A DNA stretch of 64,000 bases from Serinus canaria (taxonomy: Eukaryota; Chordata; Aves; Passeriformes; Fringillidae). Numbering within the stretch: the stretch's first letter is position 1; every line of letters starts with the position of its first letter. The DNA is taken from contig NC_066336.1 of the NCBI RefSeq assembly GCF_022539315.1, forward strand, positions 3,476,600 to 3,540,599. Direction: 5' to 3'. The translations under genes and the position numbers were made by a program. Below, piece by piece: positions 37,146 to 50,500 of the stretch. Under the pieces are notes generated by a model. It was not told the DNA's origin, ran no database searches, and worked only from the letters and a program-made list of their open reading frames with translations.

Positions 37146-40100
37146 ACACCTGCTCAAGGAACCCAAAGCCCAGTGATTGCCATGTGCCCACAGACCCCTG
37201 AGGGTCACATTGTGGGGGTCTCAGCCCCTGGCTCATGCAGTGCAAGAACAGAGGAAAAGAGCTTTGTGTTACATAAATAAGGAGGTCAAACCCTGCGAGC
37301 TGCTCCTGCTGCGCGCATCCTGCCGAGCATCCCCCGGTGCGGGGGCCAGCGGGACAGCAGAGTCGCTGCAGGGCTTGGGTGCCTTTATGGTTTCAATTTA
37401 ATGGCTTTTTAAAGTCAAGATGAAAGGGAGAGCCGGGCAGGGCCACAGCAGTTCCCCTGTCTGCATCCAAAGGAAACTGGTGGGGCTGTGCCGAGCACCA
37501 GTGGCTCCGTGCCCGCTTCCCGATCCGCCGCTCTCTCCTTCCCACCGCCAGCACAGACACGTCCACACCACGAACAGACTCTGTCCCTGCCAACTCTGTG
37601 CTGTGCTGGCAAGTGCCAGCTCATGTGGCAGTGTGGCATGGCCCCTCAAGGCCTGGTGTGGGACACTCAGGTGTCCGGCACTACCCCAGCAGCCTGGCGC
37701 AGTTGGTGCTGATGGTCTCTTCCATTACACCTTCCATAGCCACTCGTTAAAGACCACACGTGATGTGGTCATGTGGTCGTTGCCAAGCATCAGCTACGGG
37801 CTAGGACAAGACTCCAGCACTCCTCGAGCAGCCATAAATTGAGCTGTACGAGGAGTCTGTAATTATTTTATGCCAAGCCTGGTATTTTCCTCCCCCCAGG
37901 GAAGCACTAGAGCGAACAAGAGCAGGCCTGTGCCAAACCATGCCCGGGCAGTGCTTTTATGAAATCTTGGGTTCGTCAGAATTAATTTCATTTAAAACAT
38001 TCTTCTCGTTTTTCATAAAGCACAGCAAATCCGCGGTACTTAGGGCAGGAATGCAGCCAGAGCGCTGCCGGGCAGGCGGGGAATTACCCGCGGCAGATGG
38101 GCTGTGACGGCGGGGTCGCCCACAGCCCCGAGCTCTGCTGGCCTCGGCTTCCTGGGGGCATCCAGCTGGGAAGAGATGCTGGAGTGACCGTCTGGGAACA
38201 GCCAGACATGGAGCTCCAGCAGCCCCATCTCATCCTGAGCTCCCAGGGGATGTGGGAGTCCAGGTGTTTTGTCCCCAAAGGCTGTGGCTGTGGCTGTTCC
38301 CATCCCAGTGCTGTCCCTGCACGTGTGGATGGGGACATCACTGACTCTCTGCTTGAGTCCCCTGGCTGGTAGCAGCTGCCCCAGGGGTGGAACCTGGTCC
38401 AAAACCAGATCAAAACTGCTCAGATTGTCAATAATTCAAGTGATTTTTGGGGCTGGAGATACCTGACTGGGGCTGGGGGCAGAAGCAGTGTGGGGACAAG
38501 GGTTGGGAACTGGCGCTCCTGCCCTGCACGAGAAGGTGTAAAGACCAGAGCCATGGGAGAAACAAACCTCTGTCCTCTTCTGCTGGGACATGGCAGGGGC
38601 TCCTGCCCAAAGGCAGGACCTCTGCAGGGCTGCTGCTGGAGGGCTCTTGGCTTGAGAGGGAGGTTAGTTCCTTGGGTCCAACCCCAACAGGTGAAATAGC
38701 TCAAAAATCCCATAATTCTGGAGACCTGACCCACTGGGAAGGGATGTAACTCCCCTCCCTTCAATCTTCCCCCTCTTGCAGCCTCCCAGGACAGGACCCA
38801 GGTGAGCATCTCAGCTACTGTGTCCTCTTAGGACGCAAACAGGAGCTCGTGACCTTGGGTGACCCTGGGGAGTCATGGGCATCCCTGTGGGAGCTGGAAA
38901 CCAGAAGGAGTCAATGGGTCCCTGCAGCTGGTCCTGCTGCAGGCTGGGATCATCCCTGCCATGCTGGGAACCTTGTTTTCTCCCAACTTCCACCTCCTGC
39001 CAGGTCAGTGAGCTCCAGCCTGCCAGGAAGCTGGCATGGGTGAGAAGGGGCATTAGAGAGTTTAGCAGGTGTTGAACCTCATCTTTCATCCTGCTGCAGG
39101 AAATCCATGGCTTCATCTTCCCTGTCCCTGCACGAGTCCTGCCCTTTCCCTCCATGTGTGCTCTGCTAACTGGGATGGACTGGGAGATGGAGCAGCACTG
39201 GGGTCTGCACCATGGCCAGAGCCCTCCGAGCCCAGTTTTGGCTGGATGGCACTCCAGAGGAGTGGGCAGCAGCCCCAGCACTGCCTGGCACAGCCCAGGT
39301 GCCCAGCTGGTGGTGTTTGCCAGCCGCAGGGTCTGGTTGATCCCCAGTTTGCCGTGGAGCGTGAGAGCTCAGGGCTGGGTGTGCTGTTTATTTTGGTTAA
39401 ATTGAGTTTTCTCTGGGAGATTGGGGGGCACAGGGGGCCTCCAGACAAGGGGCTTTTGTGAGCTGAGCTGCAAGCTGATACCCTTTTGTGGTTTTGCTTT
39501 TTTGGATGATACAATTTGTTATTCCAAGAACTACCCAGCAAATGGACCCCATTAGCTGAGACCCCAGAGCAGCTGGAGCTGGAGCTGGCATTTGCAGTGC
39601 CTTTGTCTGCATCCACCTTGGGCCCACTAGGAGCACTGGGGCCATGGCACTGCTTTGCCCCTGGATGGTGCTTGGGGGAGATGGGGGTGCAGGAGCTGCT
39701 GTCTCTCCTTGCTGGCTGTGCTGACAAAGCATCTTATGGGATTAGCCTGGGCTGGGACCAGCAGAAAGCACTGGGTTTGTTGAATTCCCTGTCACACTCG
39801 TGTCCCTGGCACACACTGACAATTGCCCAGTTGTTGCCAGGCTGCTGGGGACTGGAGCCAGTGCTGGGGTAATCCATCCAGGGGCAACCCTTTTGGCTGT
39901 ACAGGGCTGGACCTCTCCCTCATGCTTGTGGGAATTCATATCCCTCTCTTCCTTTGGGCATGATCAGCATCCCTCTGGGGGCAGCATTTGGGATCCCACT
40001 GGCATCCCCCACCTGCTCCAAAGGCCCCCTGCACAGCCAGCACACAAAGGGCAGCTGTGTGAATGCCGCGGCATTCTGGAGCCCGGCGCCGGGGCCGTGG

Positions 40101-40269
40101 TGCCGGGGCACGGCCAACTCCGGCCACCAGGGCCGGGCGCTGCAGCCGGAGCATCCTCGGCCCGCTCGGCACTGCCTCCCGCAGGGATGCTGCTGGCTCT
40201 GTTTGTCTTGGCCCCGATGGGCTTTTTCCTGCATGTGAGAGGCTGGAGCTGCGCAGGAGCCAGTGGGTT

Positions 40270-40280
40270 TATAAATAAAA
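40270..40280 (+). promoter_or_regulatory. TATA-type element (TATAAATAAAA)
   Basis: TATAAATAAAAG lies just downstream of a CpG-rich patch (40060-40200) inside the presumed COL8A2 5' intron. It could be an alternative start or chance; no exon is linked to it. Confidence 0.2.
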
Positions 40281-43200
40281 GCGTCGGACACCTCTCTGGG
40301 TGGTTGTGAAAGCTCCTGAATTAGCCCCACCGCCTGACACAGAGCATGTGGCTGCCGCGTTCGGGACACACCCGGGGCTCTCCCCGCTTCCCGACTCCGT
40401 CCTGGCCACTCCTGCACAATCCCTGTGTCCCCCTCCCAGCCCCACTGCACCCACCCCTCCTGAAGTGCTGGGACACCCTGCCCTGGCCAGCTGGCATGGA
40501 TCCCTGCTCCCACTAGCCTCCTAACGGGGCATATTCCCCAGATCTGGCTGAGCTCTGTTCCTCGCTGGCCCCACAGCCATGGGCACAGCCATGCCCAGAG
40601 ATGTTTGCCACAGGGGCTGGGTGCTGGAGCATCCCTAGGGCACCACACAGAGGGGACATTGGCTGCCACCAAGTAGCCCCTTGGCCATCTCTGGTTGCTG
40701 AAGAACCGGGAGGAGAGTGAACCTTAGCGCTTCACCTCCCGCACCGTGCTGGCGGCGCTGGGCTGGTGCGGGCAGCAGTGCCGGAGGCCGTGGGACACTG
40801 GCCTTGCACGGAATTTCCTTTCCATTGGCTCATCAGGGTCATGGTCAGGCCCTGGCAGAGCCCAGCGGGGGCCGTGGGAAGGGGCAGCCCTGACTTCCCA
40901 ACAAAAGGAGCCCGGCAGTGGGCAGGAGACAGTGCCGGGAGCCAAGAGCAGGGGCAGGACCCGTGCAGGGCTCCTCGAAGCAGCCGCCTCCGCTCGCCGC
41001 TCACCGCTGCCCGCAGTGCCCGGGATGGGGGCGGCCGCAGCCCCCGGTGCCTCCCTTGGGGCAAAGGCCAGCACAGATGGGGGCTCCTGGCGCCCAGCCC
41101 CGACCACAGCCCTCCTCCCACCGCGCCCCCGCCATTCCACCCAGGGCCTGACATTTCAACGTGCCGAGCCTTCGGAAAACAGCATTTTAATGCTCTTGCT
41201 GTAAAAGCGGTGGAAAATGTCCGTGGGCTTGTGCGGGAAGGCTCCCGGGAGCGGCCACGCCGTGGGCGTGCCGGGCGCTGGCTGAGCCCTGCAGGGGCAG
41301 CTGGGGTGGGTGGGATCCTGTGGAGCCCCACGTCTCTCTGAGACACTCCTGCAGTCACAGCCAGCGCTGCTCACCCCGGTGGTTTCTGGAGCAGGGCTGA
41401 GGCTAGTGCTGCCTGTCCCAGGTGGGTTCTGCAGCCACTCGAGGCGCGGAGGGGACTGTCACCTCACTGTCCCCTGGCATTGCCTACTGCCATCCCTGCC
41501 TCTAGAGCTTTTCCTGTGCTCTTCCCACACCAACTCCAGGCCGAAGGGTTCCTTGGGCTCTTTTCTCTTCTGTTTTTTTTGGTTTTTTTAATGACTGTCC
41601 TCTAAAAATTGGGCTGAATAAGTCAATTTAATTTTCTCCCCATATTTCATTGCTCAGAAATGCCAGGACAGTGTGGCAGTGTGGCACCTGCAGCAGATGT
41701 CCAGTGCCTGCCCATACTGGGGCTGCCACTTCCTAGAAGGCAGCAACATGCCCCAGGTAGGGTCTGATCCCTGGATCATGTCTGATCCCCAGGTTTGGAT
41801 CTTTTCCCAAACCTGGGTCTGTCCCAGGATCTGGGTCTGCAACTAACACGGTCTGAAACTAACTTGGGGTCCCTTGGGCTCAGTAACTGTGCCAGCCCCC
41901 TCCTGAGCACCTTGGCAGCCTCCTGGCACCTGTGCCCAAACAAGGGGGTGTCCCCTTGCCAAGGCAGGGGGTCCTGGCCAGGCTCACTGGCAGGAGGAGA
42001 CCCTCTGGCTGTGGGTCCTGAGTGGAGACCGAGGGAGGTTCCCACATGACACAGCCTGGGGGAGAACTCGCAGGGAGCTGAGTGCTTTTCCAGCTCCAAG
42101 TCCAAACAAAAGGTTTTGTAATAAGTGTCTCCCTGTCCTCGGGTTCAGGGTCCGGCTTTGTGCCCTGGTGCTTCCAAATGGGAACATCTGAATGTAGCAG
42201 ATGGGAGCACAGGGGGGCAAAATCAGGGACTGACCCTGAGGGAGCAGACCTCATCCCATTCTCAGTCCCCTGGGACACTGCAGGGACACAGAGACAGCCC
42301 TGAGCACCACTGGCTGTGTGTCCATCCTGGGCCAGCGTCTCTAACAGAAACAAATGAGTCCTACTAAGAAAATATTCCAGATATTCTGCACTGCTTTCCA
42401 CTGGTGCTGGAGCTTCAAGTCCCCAGTTTTGCTTGGCAAAGGGTCAATGGTAACAGAGATGCCCAAGGCAGATGTTCTGGAGCTGTGAAGGTCACTGGCT
42501 CCTCTGGGCCTTTCTTAGCCAGTTCCCACACTGCCCCAGCTTCTCCTTCCTCCATCCTGCATCCAGAAGTGGTTTTTCCTCTGGGATGATCTGGGACACA
42601 TGAAATCCATACCATTTCCCTCTGGGCTGCCCTGTCCAGGTCTGGTTGCTCTGCAGGTGCTGTGTGCCCTGGGCAGGGCAAAGCTGCCTGGTGGTGTCAC
42701 ATTGGGAGGAGAAGAGCAGTGGGGGATGAATTTTGGGTGTGGGGGTCCAGGAAAGGGGGGTGATCTGGAACCCTTTGAAGCAAATTCAATGGGATGCTTG
42801 ATTGAACTGGAAATTTGGAGCCTGGAAAGAAGAGTGTGGCTTTGGGTTGTGGCACAGTAGTGATAAATGATATTGAAAGAGGGTTAATGACAGAGATGAT
42901 GCACGTGGGGACACTGAGTGGCACCTCATGGTCCCCAGGACATGTCACCCAGCTGTCAAAGATTGGTGTTGTCCTGTAACTCTGCTGCCTCTGCACAGTC
43001 TCCTGTGGCATGGGGGTTTAGTGTAATCCTCAGGAAAGCAGGGCCACTGGAATTCCCTGTGAGGCTGTCAACTCTAAGACAAAGGAAATGTGGAAACTTA
43101 AAAAAAAAAAAAGTAGAAATTTCAAATTGAAAAATCAAAGCAGCTGATTCAGCAATGGTGAAACATCTTGTGACAGCATCAGGCAAATTATTTCCAAACA

Positions 43201-43624
43201 AAATTCTGGGAAAAAATCAGCTTGATTTTGCACAACCCACAACTGTCCCAATGGAAAGGCACATGGGGGTTGTCCAGTGGGATGGGGGTGTGGAGCCCCA
43301 CGGTGCTGTGGGGCCTCAGGAGAACAGGCTGGCAGAGAGGATGTCCCCTAAAATGGAGACTACAGGGCGCAGGGGAAATCTGAAATCCAGCCAGGAGCAT
43401 GAGGCTGTGCCAGACAGGAGCGTGGGATACGGGAGTGTCTTGTCAGAGTTTCCACTGAGCACCTCGGGCTGGCTGGGGTCTCATATCAGCTCACAGAAAT
43501 TAAATTAAATTAAATAACATAAATACTGCCTGAAACGTGCACTCCATCCCTTTCCCTGGGTGTGGAAATGGGGAAGCAGCTGCACATGGCTGCCGTGCCA
43601 GGAGTGCTCCTTTATGGTGCATGG

Positions 43625-43720
43625 CCTTGGGGGCAGCAGGGGATGGGAATGGGGATGGGGATGGGATGGGGATAGAAATGGTGAAGAGAGGGGTATGGTG
43701 AGGGGATGGCGAGGGGATGG
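43625..43720. repeat. Purine-rich GGGGAT repeat
   Basis: Repeated GGGGATG, GGGATGG and GAGGGGATGG words on the plus strand, nearly all purine. It is G-quadruplex-prone by composition. Confidence 0.75.
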
Positions 43721-46530
43721 AGAAGCCGATGCTGGCTCGGGGCCGCGATTTACCGAGGGGAAGGCAGGACTGAGGCACCGCCCCGGCAGGTAACCCCATC
43801 CCCCAGCGCCGCCCGCCAGGGAGGGACGCAGCCGAGGCTCCCGCTCCTGAAATTTATTTTAGTGTAAACCTAGCTGTAAGGCAGCTTTTTCTCATTTTTA
43901 AACTATTTCATATCAATCCTTGGTCTGACATTTGTTTTCTTTGAGTGCGGTGGGGAGCGCGGTCGGCATTGCTGAGGATATCTGCTCTGGAATCTTGGCA
44001 GAGGCGGCTCCCTATCTTTGAAGAAACGGCAAATGCAAAACAGAAGGTCGATATTAGAGAAGCATAAACAATATTTTTTTTCCCCGTTAACCCCAGGAAA
44101 GGCGCAGGGGCCGGCTCGGCGACACGCTGACCCTCCCTGGCCATACGGCACCTGCCCGAGCTGACCCCAGGCAGGGACACCCCAGCCCCGCTCCGGGCTG
44201 GTCCCGTCACCTGCGTTGTCCCCAAGGGCTGTGACCGACCCGGCGGGACAGGGAGTGGTGGCAGCCGGGAGGGTTTGCAGTGGCTGGGGAGGGGCTGGTG
44301 GAGCCGGGGGTGCCCCATCCAGGATTTTGCCCTGTTGTGGGTCAGGAGCCGAGCTCTGGAGTCTCCCCCGAGGAGATGCAGTTCCGAGGGTGAAGCGGGT
44401 GCCACCGGGTGATTTGTCAGAGGGGTTTTGTGGAGGATAAAGCCGGGGAGGATGTGCGGGAGCAATGATGCCTGGGCAGGCAGGCACAGGCAGCAGTGCT
44501 GGCACCAGCCAGGCTCACCTGGGGGATTGCTAAAAAGCTGGAAAAGGAGAGGAAATGGAGATCAAAGGACCAAACAAAACCAAGGAGACAGGATTTCAAG
44601 CTGACGTTAAAATAAAATCGCAGTTAGGCTAAACACTGCGAGGCAGGTTCCTGTCTGAGCAGCTGGGCAGGGATGAGGGATGTTCCTGGTGTTTCAGACA
44701 GGAGGAGATGTTTTCACAGCAATTCACACATTTGCTGTGGTACCTGGGCAGGTGCTGAGGGAGGAGTAGAGAGCTCAGGTGGGAAAGCCACAGGGTGGGG
44801 ACACTGTGGTGAGAATGCTGTGCCAGGGACTGAGCTGTTGACCATCAGCTGTTCTGGGGCACTGGGAGCTGCTAGCTCCATGCTGTCCCACTGCCCTAGA
44901 ACTTGTATTTACCACGGTGTGAGGCCAGCACCTCTTTTCCCTGGGAGAACAGGTGCTGCTGCTGAGGCTCCTTGTTGCACCCAGAACCACTGAGGGCTCC
45001 CCAAATGCTGTTATGGGCTCCCACTGCATCCCCCTTATCAGGGGTCCCCTTCCTTGGGATGGGTGGGCAGGGCTGGAACAGCCACAGTTCTGCTGCCCCA
45101 CATGTCCCAGCCTGAAGCCCCCCAAGGTGGGGGGCAGCATCTTCCCTGCCCCAGAAAGCTCATTATAATCAACCCAGTGACCCCAGCACGAGGCTGGAAG
45201 TTTAAATGTCTGTGGTTGATGGCCACTTGCCTGCAAATTCCTTGGGACGGGAATTGCTCCCTGCGGGTCCCTCCAGGGTTAGCAGAATTCTTTGCAAAAC
45301 ACCCCTTTGCCTTAGAAAGTTATTTCTGCACAGGAGCAAGGTGGGTCTGACCTGCAGAAAACTCCAACTGCTTCCCACTGCTCCCACCAGGACTTACCTG
45401 TCCCTGGAGCAGGGCTGGTCCAGCCAGCACAGGGTTCTTGGAGAGTGATGCCCAAAGCTCCAGCAGCTCCCTGGGGCTTGCAGCCCCTGTCCTTCCTGTG
45501 GTGTCTGGGCAAATGCTCCACATCTCACACCAGGAGCCAGGCACAAGTGTCTGTGCTTGGTCAGGGCCTGAGCCTGGGTTCACAGGGCAGTTTGGACTCT
45601 GCACAGCCCCTGTGCAGTCCCCTGGAAAGGGGTTCCAGCTGAGGGGATGGAACTCTCCAACACCCTCAGCACCCTCATCCCTTCTGCAGCCCTACTCTGG
45701 CATTTGGCTACTGCTCTGCTCCTCCAGCCCTCAGGGACAGCGTCACAGCTGCCCCTGGGCAGGCCACCATCCCCTTGGGAAGAGGAGGAGGAGGAGAGGG
45801 GAAGAAGAAAGGAAGACAAAAATATGAATCCCCACAAAAATGTCTTCATAACAGGAAACGTCTCATAAAATACCTGTGGTTTGGCATGTGTGATTCGACT
45901 GGTCAAACTATGCACCTGGCAGGGAACCCTGCTATTAATGCTGCAGCTCTGGTATTTCAGTGGAGTGGAGGCTGGCAGGGGGGTGGGACTGAGGATTTGG
46001 GGTGCAGAAACTCCACTGGGGCCAGAGCAAGGGGGGACAGGTCCCTTGGGTCCCACTCACCTCCGTGGGCATCTTCCCAGCTGTACATCCATGAGGGAAC
46101 TGCAGCACCCCAGGGATGCCCTGAGCCAGGCTGAGCCTTGCCCCAGGCAGGACCTGGTGTTCCTGCAGCTTCGAGCCAGGGTTTTCCACCCAGACCAGGA
46201 CCCAAACCCCAGCCAATACTGACCCGGGGGTGCCCGCCTGGCTCTCGGGTGCCTACCCTCCCGCAGGGATGCCCACAACCCCACGCACACCCGCCGGGGC
46301 TGTGCCGCTCTGCCGAGGAGTTTTGACAGCTGGAGGTGAGGGATTAAGCCCTGAGCCGTGACCTGCGGCTGCGCTCCCGGCACACACGCCCGGGGTCACT
46401 AATCCGCTTGAGCTGAGCCCTGACCCGGCGGCCGCGGGATCAAGTGGTGGCACCGCCCCTGGTGTTGGCATCGCTGCAGGACCCCGGACCCAGGCTCTAG
46501 GAAGTGTGAGCTGTGGGCAGCTTGCACCAC

Positions 46531-46772
46531 GGCCATGCCATGCCATGCCATGCCATGATCTGCTAGGCTGTGCCATGATGCACCATGCCGTACCATGCCC
46601 TTCCATGCCCTTCCATGCCGTACCATGCTGTGCCATGCCATGCCATGATCTGCTAGGCTGTGGCATGACGCACCACGCCATACCATGCTGAACCGTGCCA
46701 TGCCATGCCATACCATACCAGGCCATGACACGCCAAGCCACCCCATGCCATGCCATGCCATGCCACGCCATG
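46531..46772. repeat. (CCATG)n array with a 90-bp higher-order unit
   Basis: Mostly pentamer CCATG with variants CCGTA, CCCTT and CCATA. The non-pentameric insert TGCCATGATCTGCTAGGCTG recurs at 46551 and 46641, showing that a 90-bp block was duplicated on top of the pentamer expansion. The minus strand translates as Met-Ala-Trp-His-Gly repeats, which is not a gene. Confidence 0.9.
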
Positions 46773-49700
46773 ACGATCCCACTCCATTCAGGGCCAGTCA
46801 TAGGCAATGTGTGCAGGAGCAGATCCCTGCAGATGGGGTGGGGTGTTTTTTCTTCCTCAAGGAAAATGTTTTCTTGTTCCCTGGGCTGCTGGCGGGCGAG
46901 GCTCCGGCTCCGGCTCCGGCAGCGCATACAGCAGCCTTGGATGGGATCAGGTGTCATGCAGTTAAGGACAGGCTGGTGCCAAGTCTCCCCCGCGCTCCGG
47001 CGCTGCTCAGCCGAGCTGCTCCCTGATGCCTTTGGCTTTCACAGCCCGGCCTGCGGAAACAACGTGCTGTTCTCCCTCTTCATAGCTCACTTTTCGTTTT
47101 TGACTCGGTTTATTATTATTTTTAAAGCATGTGTAGCGCAAAGCAAATCATCGACCTCCCGCTGGAGCCGGGCCAGCCCCGTGTTGGGCTTGGAAATCCT
47201 CCCTGCTTTATTTTTTATTGTAAATGACCGGAGGATGGAGCGGCTCGATGGGACACGGTGGCGGCCAAGCCGTGCTCCAGCCCACCCACACGCGCCGGCT
47301 GCTCCCGGTGCTTCCCTTTCCCTGCGTCCCCCCGCCCTGGGCCGGTGCCAGGAGCTTCCCACAGCTCCCCCCCAGCCCTGGGCCAGCTTCTGCCACGGCT
47401 TCCAGAGGTGGTGGCCATGCCTTGTGATCCCAGGGCACAGAATGGGGACAGCTTGGGCATGAGGAAGAGGATGGGGACAGCAATGGGCATGGGGATGGGA
47501 TGAGGCCTCACCAGTGAGCCTGGGCATGCAGTTGAAGTGCACCAAATTCTCCATCCTGCCTCATCCCTGAGCCTCTCTGTGGGGCTGGCCTGGCCTTAGA
47601 ATGGATGTGGGGCCAGAGCTGGGGTGAGTGCCAGAGAGCACATGCTGTGCCCCAAACTGACCACGCTTTGACTGCCGGGTTTAAACAAGTTCCCCGTTGT
47701 GCCGACCTTCAGTCACAATGGCAGATCCCCCGTGGATCACATATATTGACTTAAAAAATAATTAGCCTCAAAGGGAGCAGGCGCGGGGCCGGCCAGGCCC
47801 TTCATTAATATTTAAGTAACAGGGGCCATAAATCAGCTGCAGCTCAGCCAACAGCCCTGGCCGTGTCCGTGGGGAAGCGGGGCCATGGCGTTCACAGGAA
47901 CATTGCCCAGTCCACAGGCATGGGAGTGCTGACATGGGCTCTGTGGGGAGAGTGGCACAGTGCGGGGGGCAGCAGCCCTCTTCCACTGGGAATGGCCAGG
48001 AGCACGCCAGGAACACGCTGGGAGCTCACCAGGCTGCCCAGCACAAGCCACGAGCAGTTCCGGAGCGACGGAGGCAGCACAGGCTGGTTGTTATCCTGCA
48101 AGAACAAGGTGACATTTCTTGTCTCTTTTCTCATGGTTTAAGTGTGAGATTTTTTCCCTGTTCCCAGTGCTTTTATGGCGTTCCAAGGGTTTTTAACACG
48201 TCTGCTCGCCGCCTGCTAGGGGAGCCGACACTCGCACCGTCAGCGTGGCGGCGGCGGCTCTGAAGCCGTGCCAGGGGTCTCGGTGCTGGGTCGGGGCCCT
48301 GCTCCCCCCAGAGCAGGGCAGTGGGGGATTGCTGGGCGCCATCCTGCTCCAGCATCCCCAGAGAACAGCAGGGACCCCTCAAGTGCTGCCCCTGTATGAA
48401 CCCTCCTGGCTCAGCAGCTCCTGCTGGGCTTGGCTTTGTGACAAGGGATGGTTTTGGTCGCACTGGAGTGTGCTAGGGGCCTGGAGCTGCCCCTGAAGGA
48501 GAGCAGCCCAGCTGGACAGTGCCCAGCCCGGTGGTTACAGTGCCCAGGCAGAGTGGAGTGAGCCAGGAGGGGCTAGAGTTGGTACCCCCAAAGCATCTCC
48601 CCTGCTCAAAGTGGGGGAAAAAATGAATCTCATGGGATTTCTGTTGGCCATACAAAAGCAGGTTCTTGACCCCAGACCCGAGGAGGACAGGCAGATGACC
48701 CCCAGGATGGGCAGGTGACCCCTATCTGTCTGTAGCCACCCCATACACATGATGGATCTGCCACCACTCACAGCTTGCCAGGCGAGATGGGAGCATCGTG
48801 TGGCTGCTCCGTGTGATTAATTATCAGTTCATAACACAGGAGATTTCAAGCATGAAAGAGCCTCTCCACAAGCACGTTGTGCACACTTTATCCATCATAT
48901 GAGACTCCAGATGTTTCCATTTTATTGTTATTAAATCACTGCCTGGAGAGCCTGGGTAGTAGGAGGCCTCCTGCCCCAGTGCTGGGCATGGCCAGGGGGG
49001 ACAGCACAGCACCAGAGACCCCTTTTGTTGAGGGACATGTACCTGGGGGCTCAGGCCAGGCTCCCCCTGCTGCTCTGCAGAGACTGGGGCAGTTGGAGTG
49101 ACCCAGCTGAATCAAAGGGGTAACAGAGGGCACAGAGCAGGGAACTCAGTTTCAAATCCAATACACAATGAAACCGTGGTCAGATTCCCTTGTCTTCCTT
49201 CTCCCTTTCCTCTGGCTCACTTTTTGCTGAATCCCACATCTCTCCAAAGGCTGAGGTCTCACAGCAGGAGGATGCAATGCCCAGGAGCAAGGGGCTGAAC
49301 CACCCCAGGTGCTGCTCCCATGGCAGCATCCTGAGAAAACAGCTCAGTGGAGGGGAGGAGCAGGGGTGAATCCAGCCCAGGTGGGAGAGGAGAGAGCTAG
49401 GAAGGGAGGGAGGTGAGATGGAGGCACAGGGGTCATACCAGGTAAGGAAAACAAGTAAATAGCTGATTCAGGGGTTTGTTCTCCTCTTTTATTTAACAAA
49501 AACTGTATTTTTACAGCTGCAATCCCTTAGAATGGGATTCTTTTCCCCTTAAACAAATCCTTGTAAAATACTGCTTCATAAAAAGAAGCGTTCCCTCTCC
49601 TCGACCCTGAAGACAGAAAAACAATCATGCCGGCGAGGCCCCGGCCGTGCTGCCAAGGAGGCCAGGGGTGGCTGTCACCCGTGTCCCTGGCAGTGCCACC

Positions 49701-50238
49701 CTACCCACAGCCACAGCTCAGGGTGCCACAGTGGGAATGGCACCGCTCCAGGCCGGTGGCACTGGTGGGATGGGCAGAGCAGAGTTCCCCTTCCAGCATC
49801 TGCCACAGTCACCTGCATCCTCACAGGGTCCATCGTGCTGCTAATGGCAGGACCATCCCTGTCCCCTCCAGCCCTCAGCTGACTCCCAGACCATTTTCCA
49901 GGCACAAGAGCAGCTGTCAAGTCTGCCTCGTCCCTGGAGACTCCAAAAACCTGTCAAGCCCTTGTGGCATCAGTAACAATCCTATGCCAGGGCTCCCTGC
50001 TCCCTTGACTTCATTTGCTTTAATTTTGTTTTAATTTGGGTTGTTTTTTCTCTAGGCTGCAGCTTTTTTTTTTTTCACTGCTGCTTCAGCAAAAGCGAAT
50101 CAGGAAATTCCTATGAAATCCCAGCATGCAGCAGCCCTGCCCCTGCTCCCTGGCAGGACAGGCCAGGAGTTTAATTCTCATTAATAACCACCACAGGTCA
50201 ATTATTGCGGGAAGGAGGAAAAGCAGCAAAAAGCTCTT

Positions 50239-50250
50239 TGACGTCACGTG
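50239..50250. promoter_or_regulatory. Overlapping CRE and E-box (TGACGTCACGTG)
   Basis: A perfect palindromic CRE (TGACGTCA, 50239-50246) shares two bases with a perfect CACGTG E-box (50245-50250). An AT-rich segment and a TATA-type element follow about 100 bases downstream, so it may form part of a proximal promoter about 1.1 kb before the first COL8A2 coding exon. Confidence 0.45.
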
Positions 50251-50345
50251 TTGTTTAAGCTTTCGAAAATAAATGTTCTTTGCAAATCAATCTGTTTGCA
50301 GCTTTGCACGGGGAGCTGACAGGGAGAGTTGCTGGAGGAAGAGAG

Positions 50346-50358
50346 TATTTATAAAGGG
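50346..50358 (+). promoter_or_regulatory. COL8A2: TATA-type element of a possible internal COL8A2 promoter
   Basis: The context GAGTATTTATAAAGGGGG gives a good TATTTATAAAGG TATA match. It lies about 100 bases after the CRE/E-box and just under 1 kb before the acceptor at 51321. A transcript starting near 50380 would need a donor before 51321; only weak ones are visible (e.g. TCGTCT|GTGAGA near 50416). Confidence 0.35.
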
Positions 50359-50500
50359 GGTTTATTTTAAATAAACAGGCAGTTAAGGCTGAGGCTGCTG
50401 CTCCCATCCCTCGTCTGTGAGAGTTCCCAGTGCTGCCCGCGAAGCGCCGCAGTTGAGCCACAAACGCAGCAAATCTCTGGTTCCCACGTTGTGGGTTTGG

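Noticed and set aside
40732..41358. 208-codon minus-strand frame in the COL8A2 5' intron
   Set aside because: CpG-rich, Arg/Pro/Ala-biased, no recognisable domain, no clean splice neighbours.
46253..46957. 234-codon minus-strand frame rich in Met-Ala-Trp-His-Gly
   Set aside because: It is the translation of the CCATG pentamer array.
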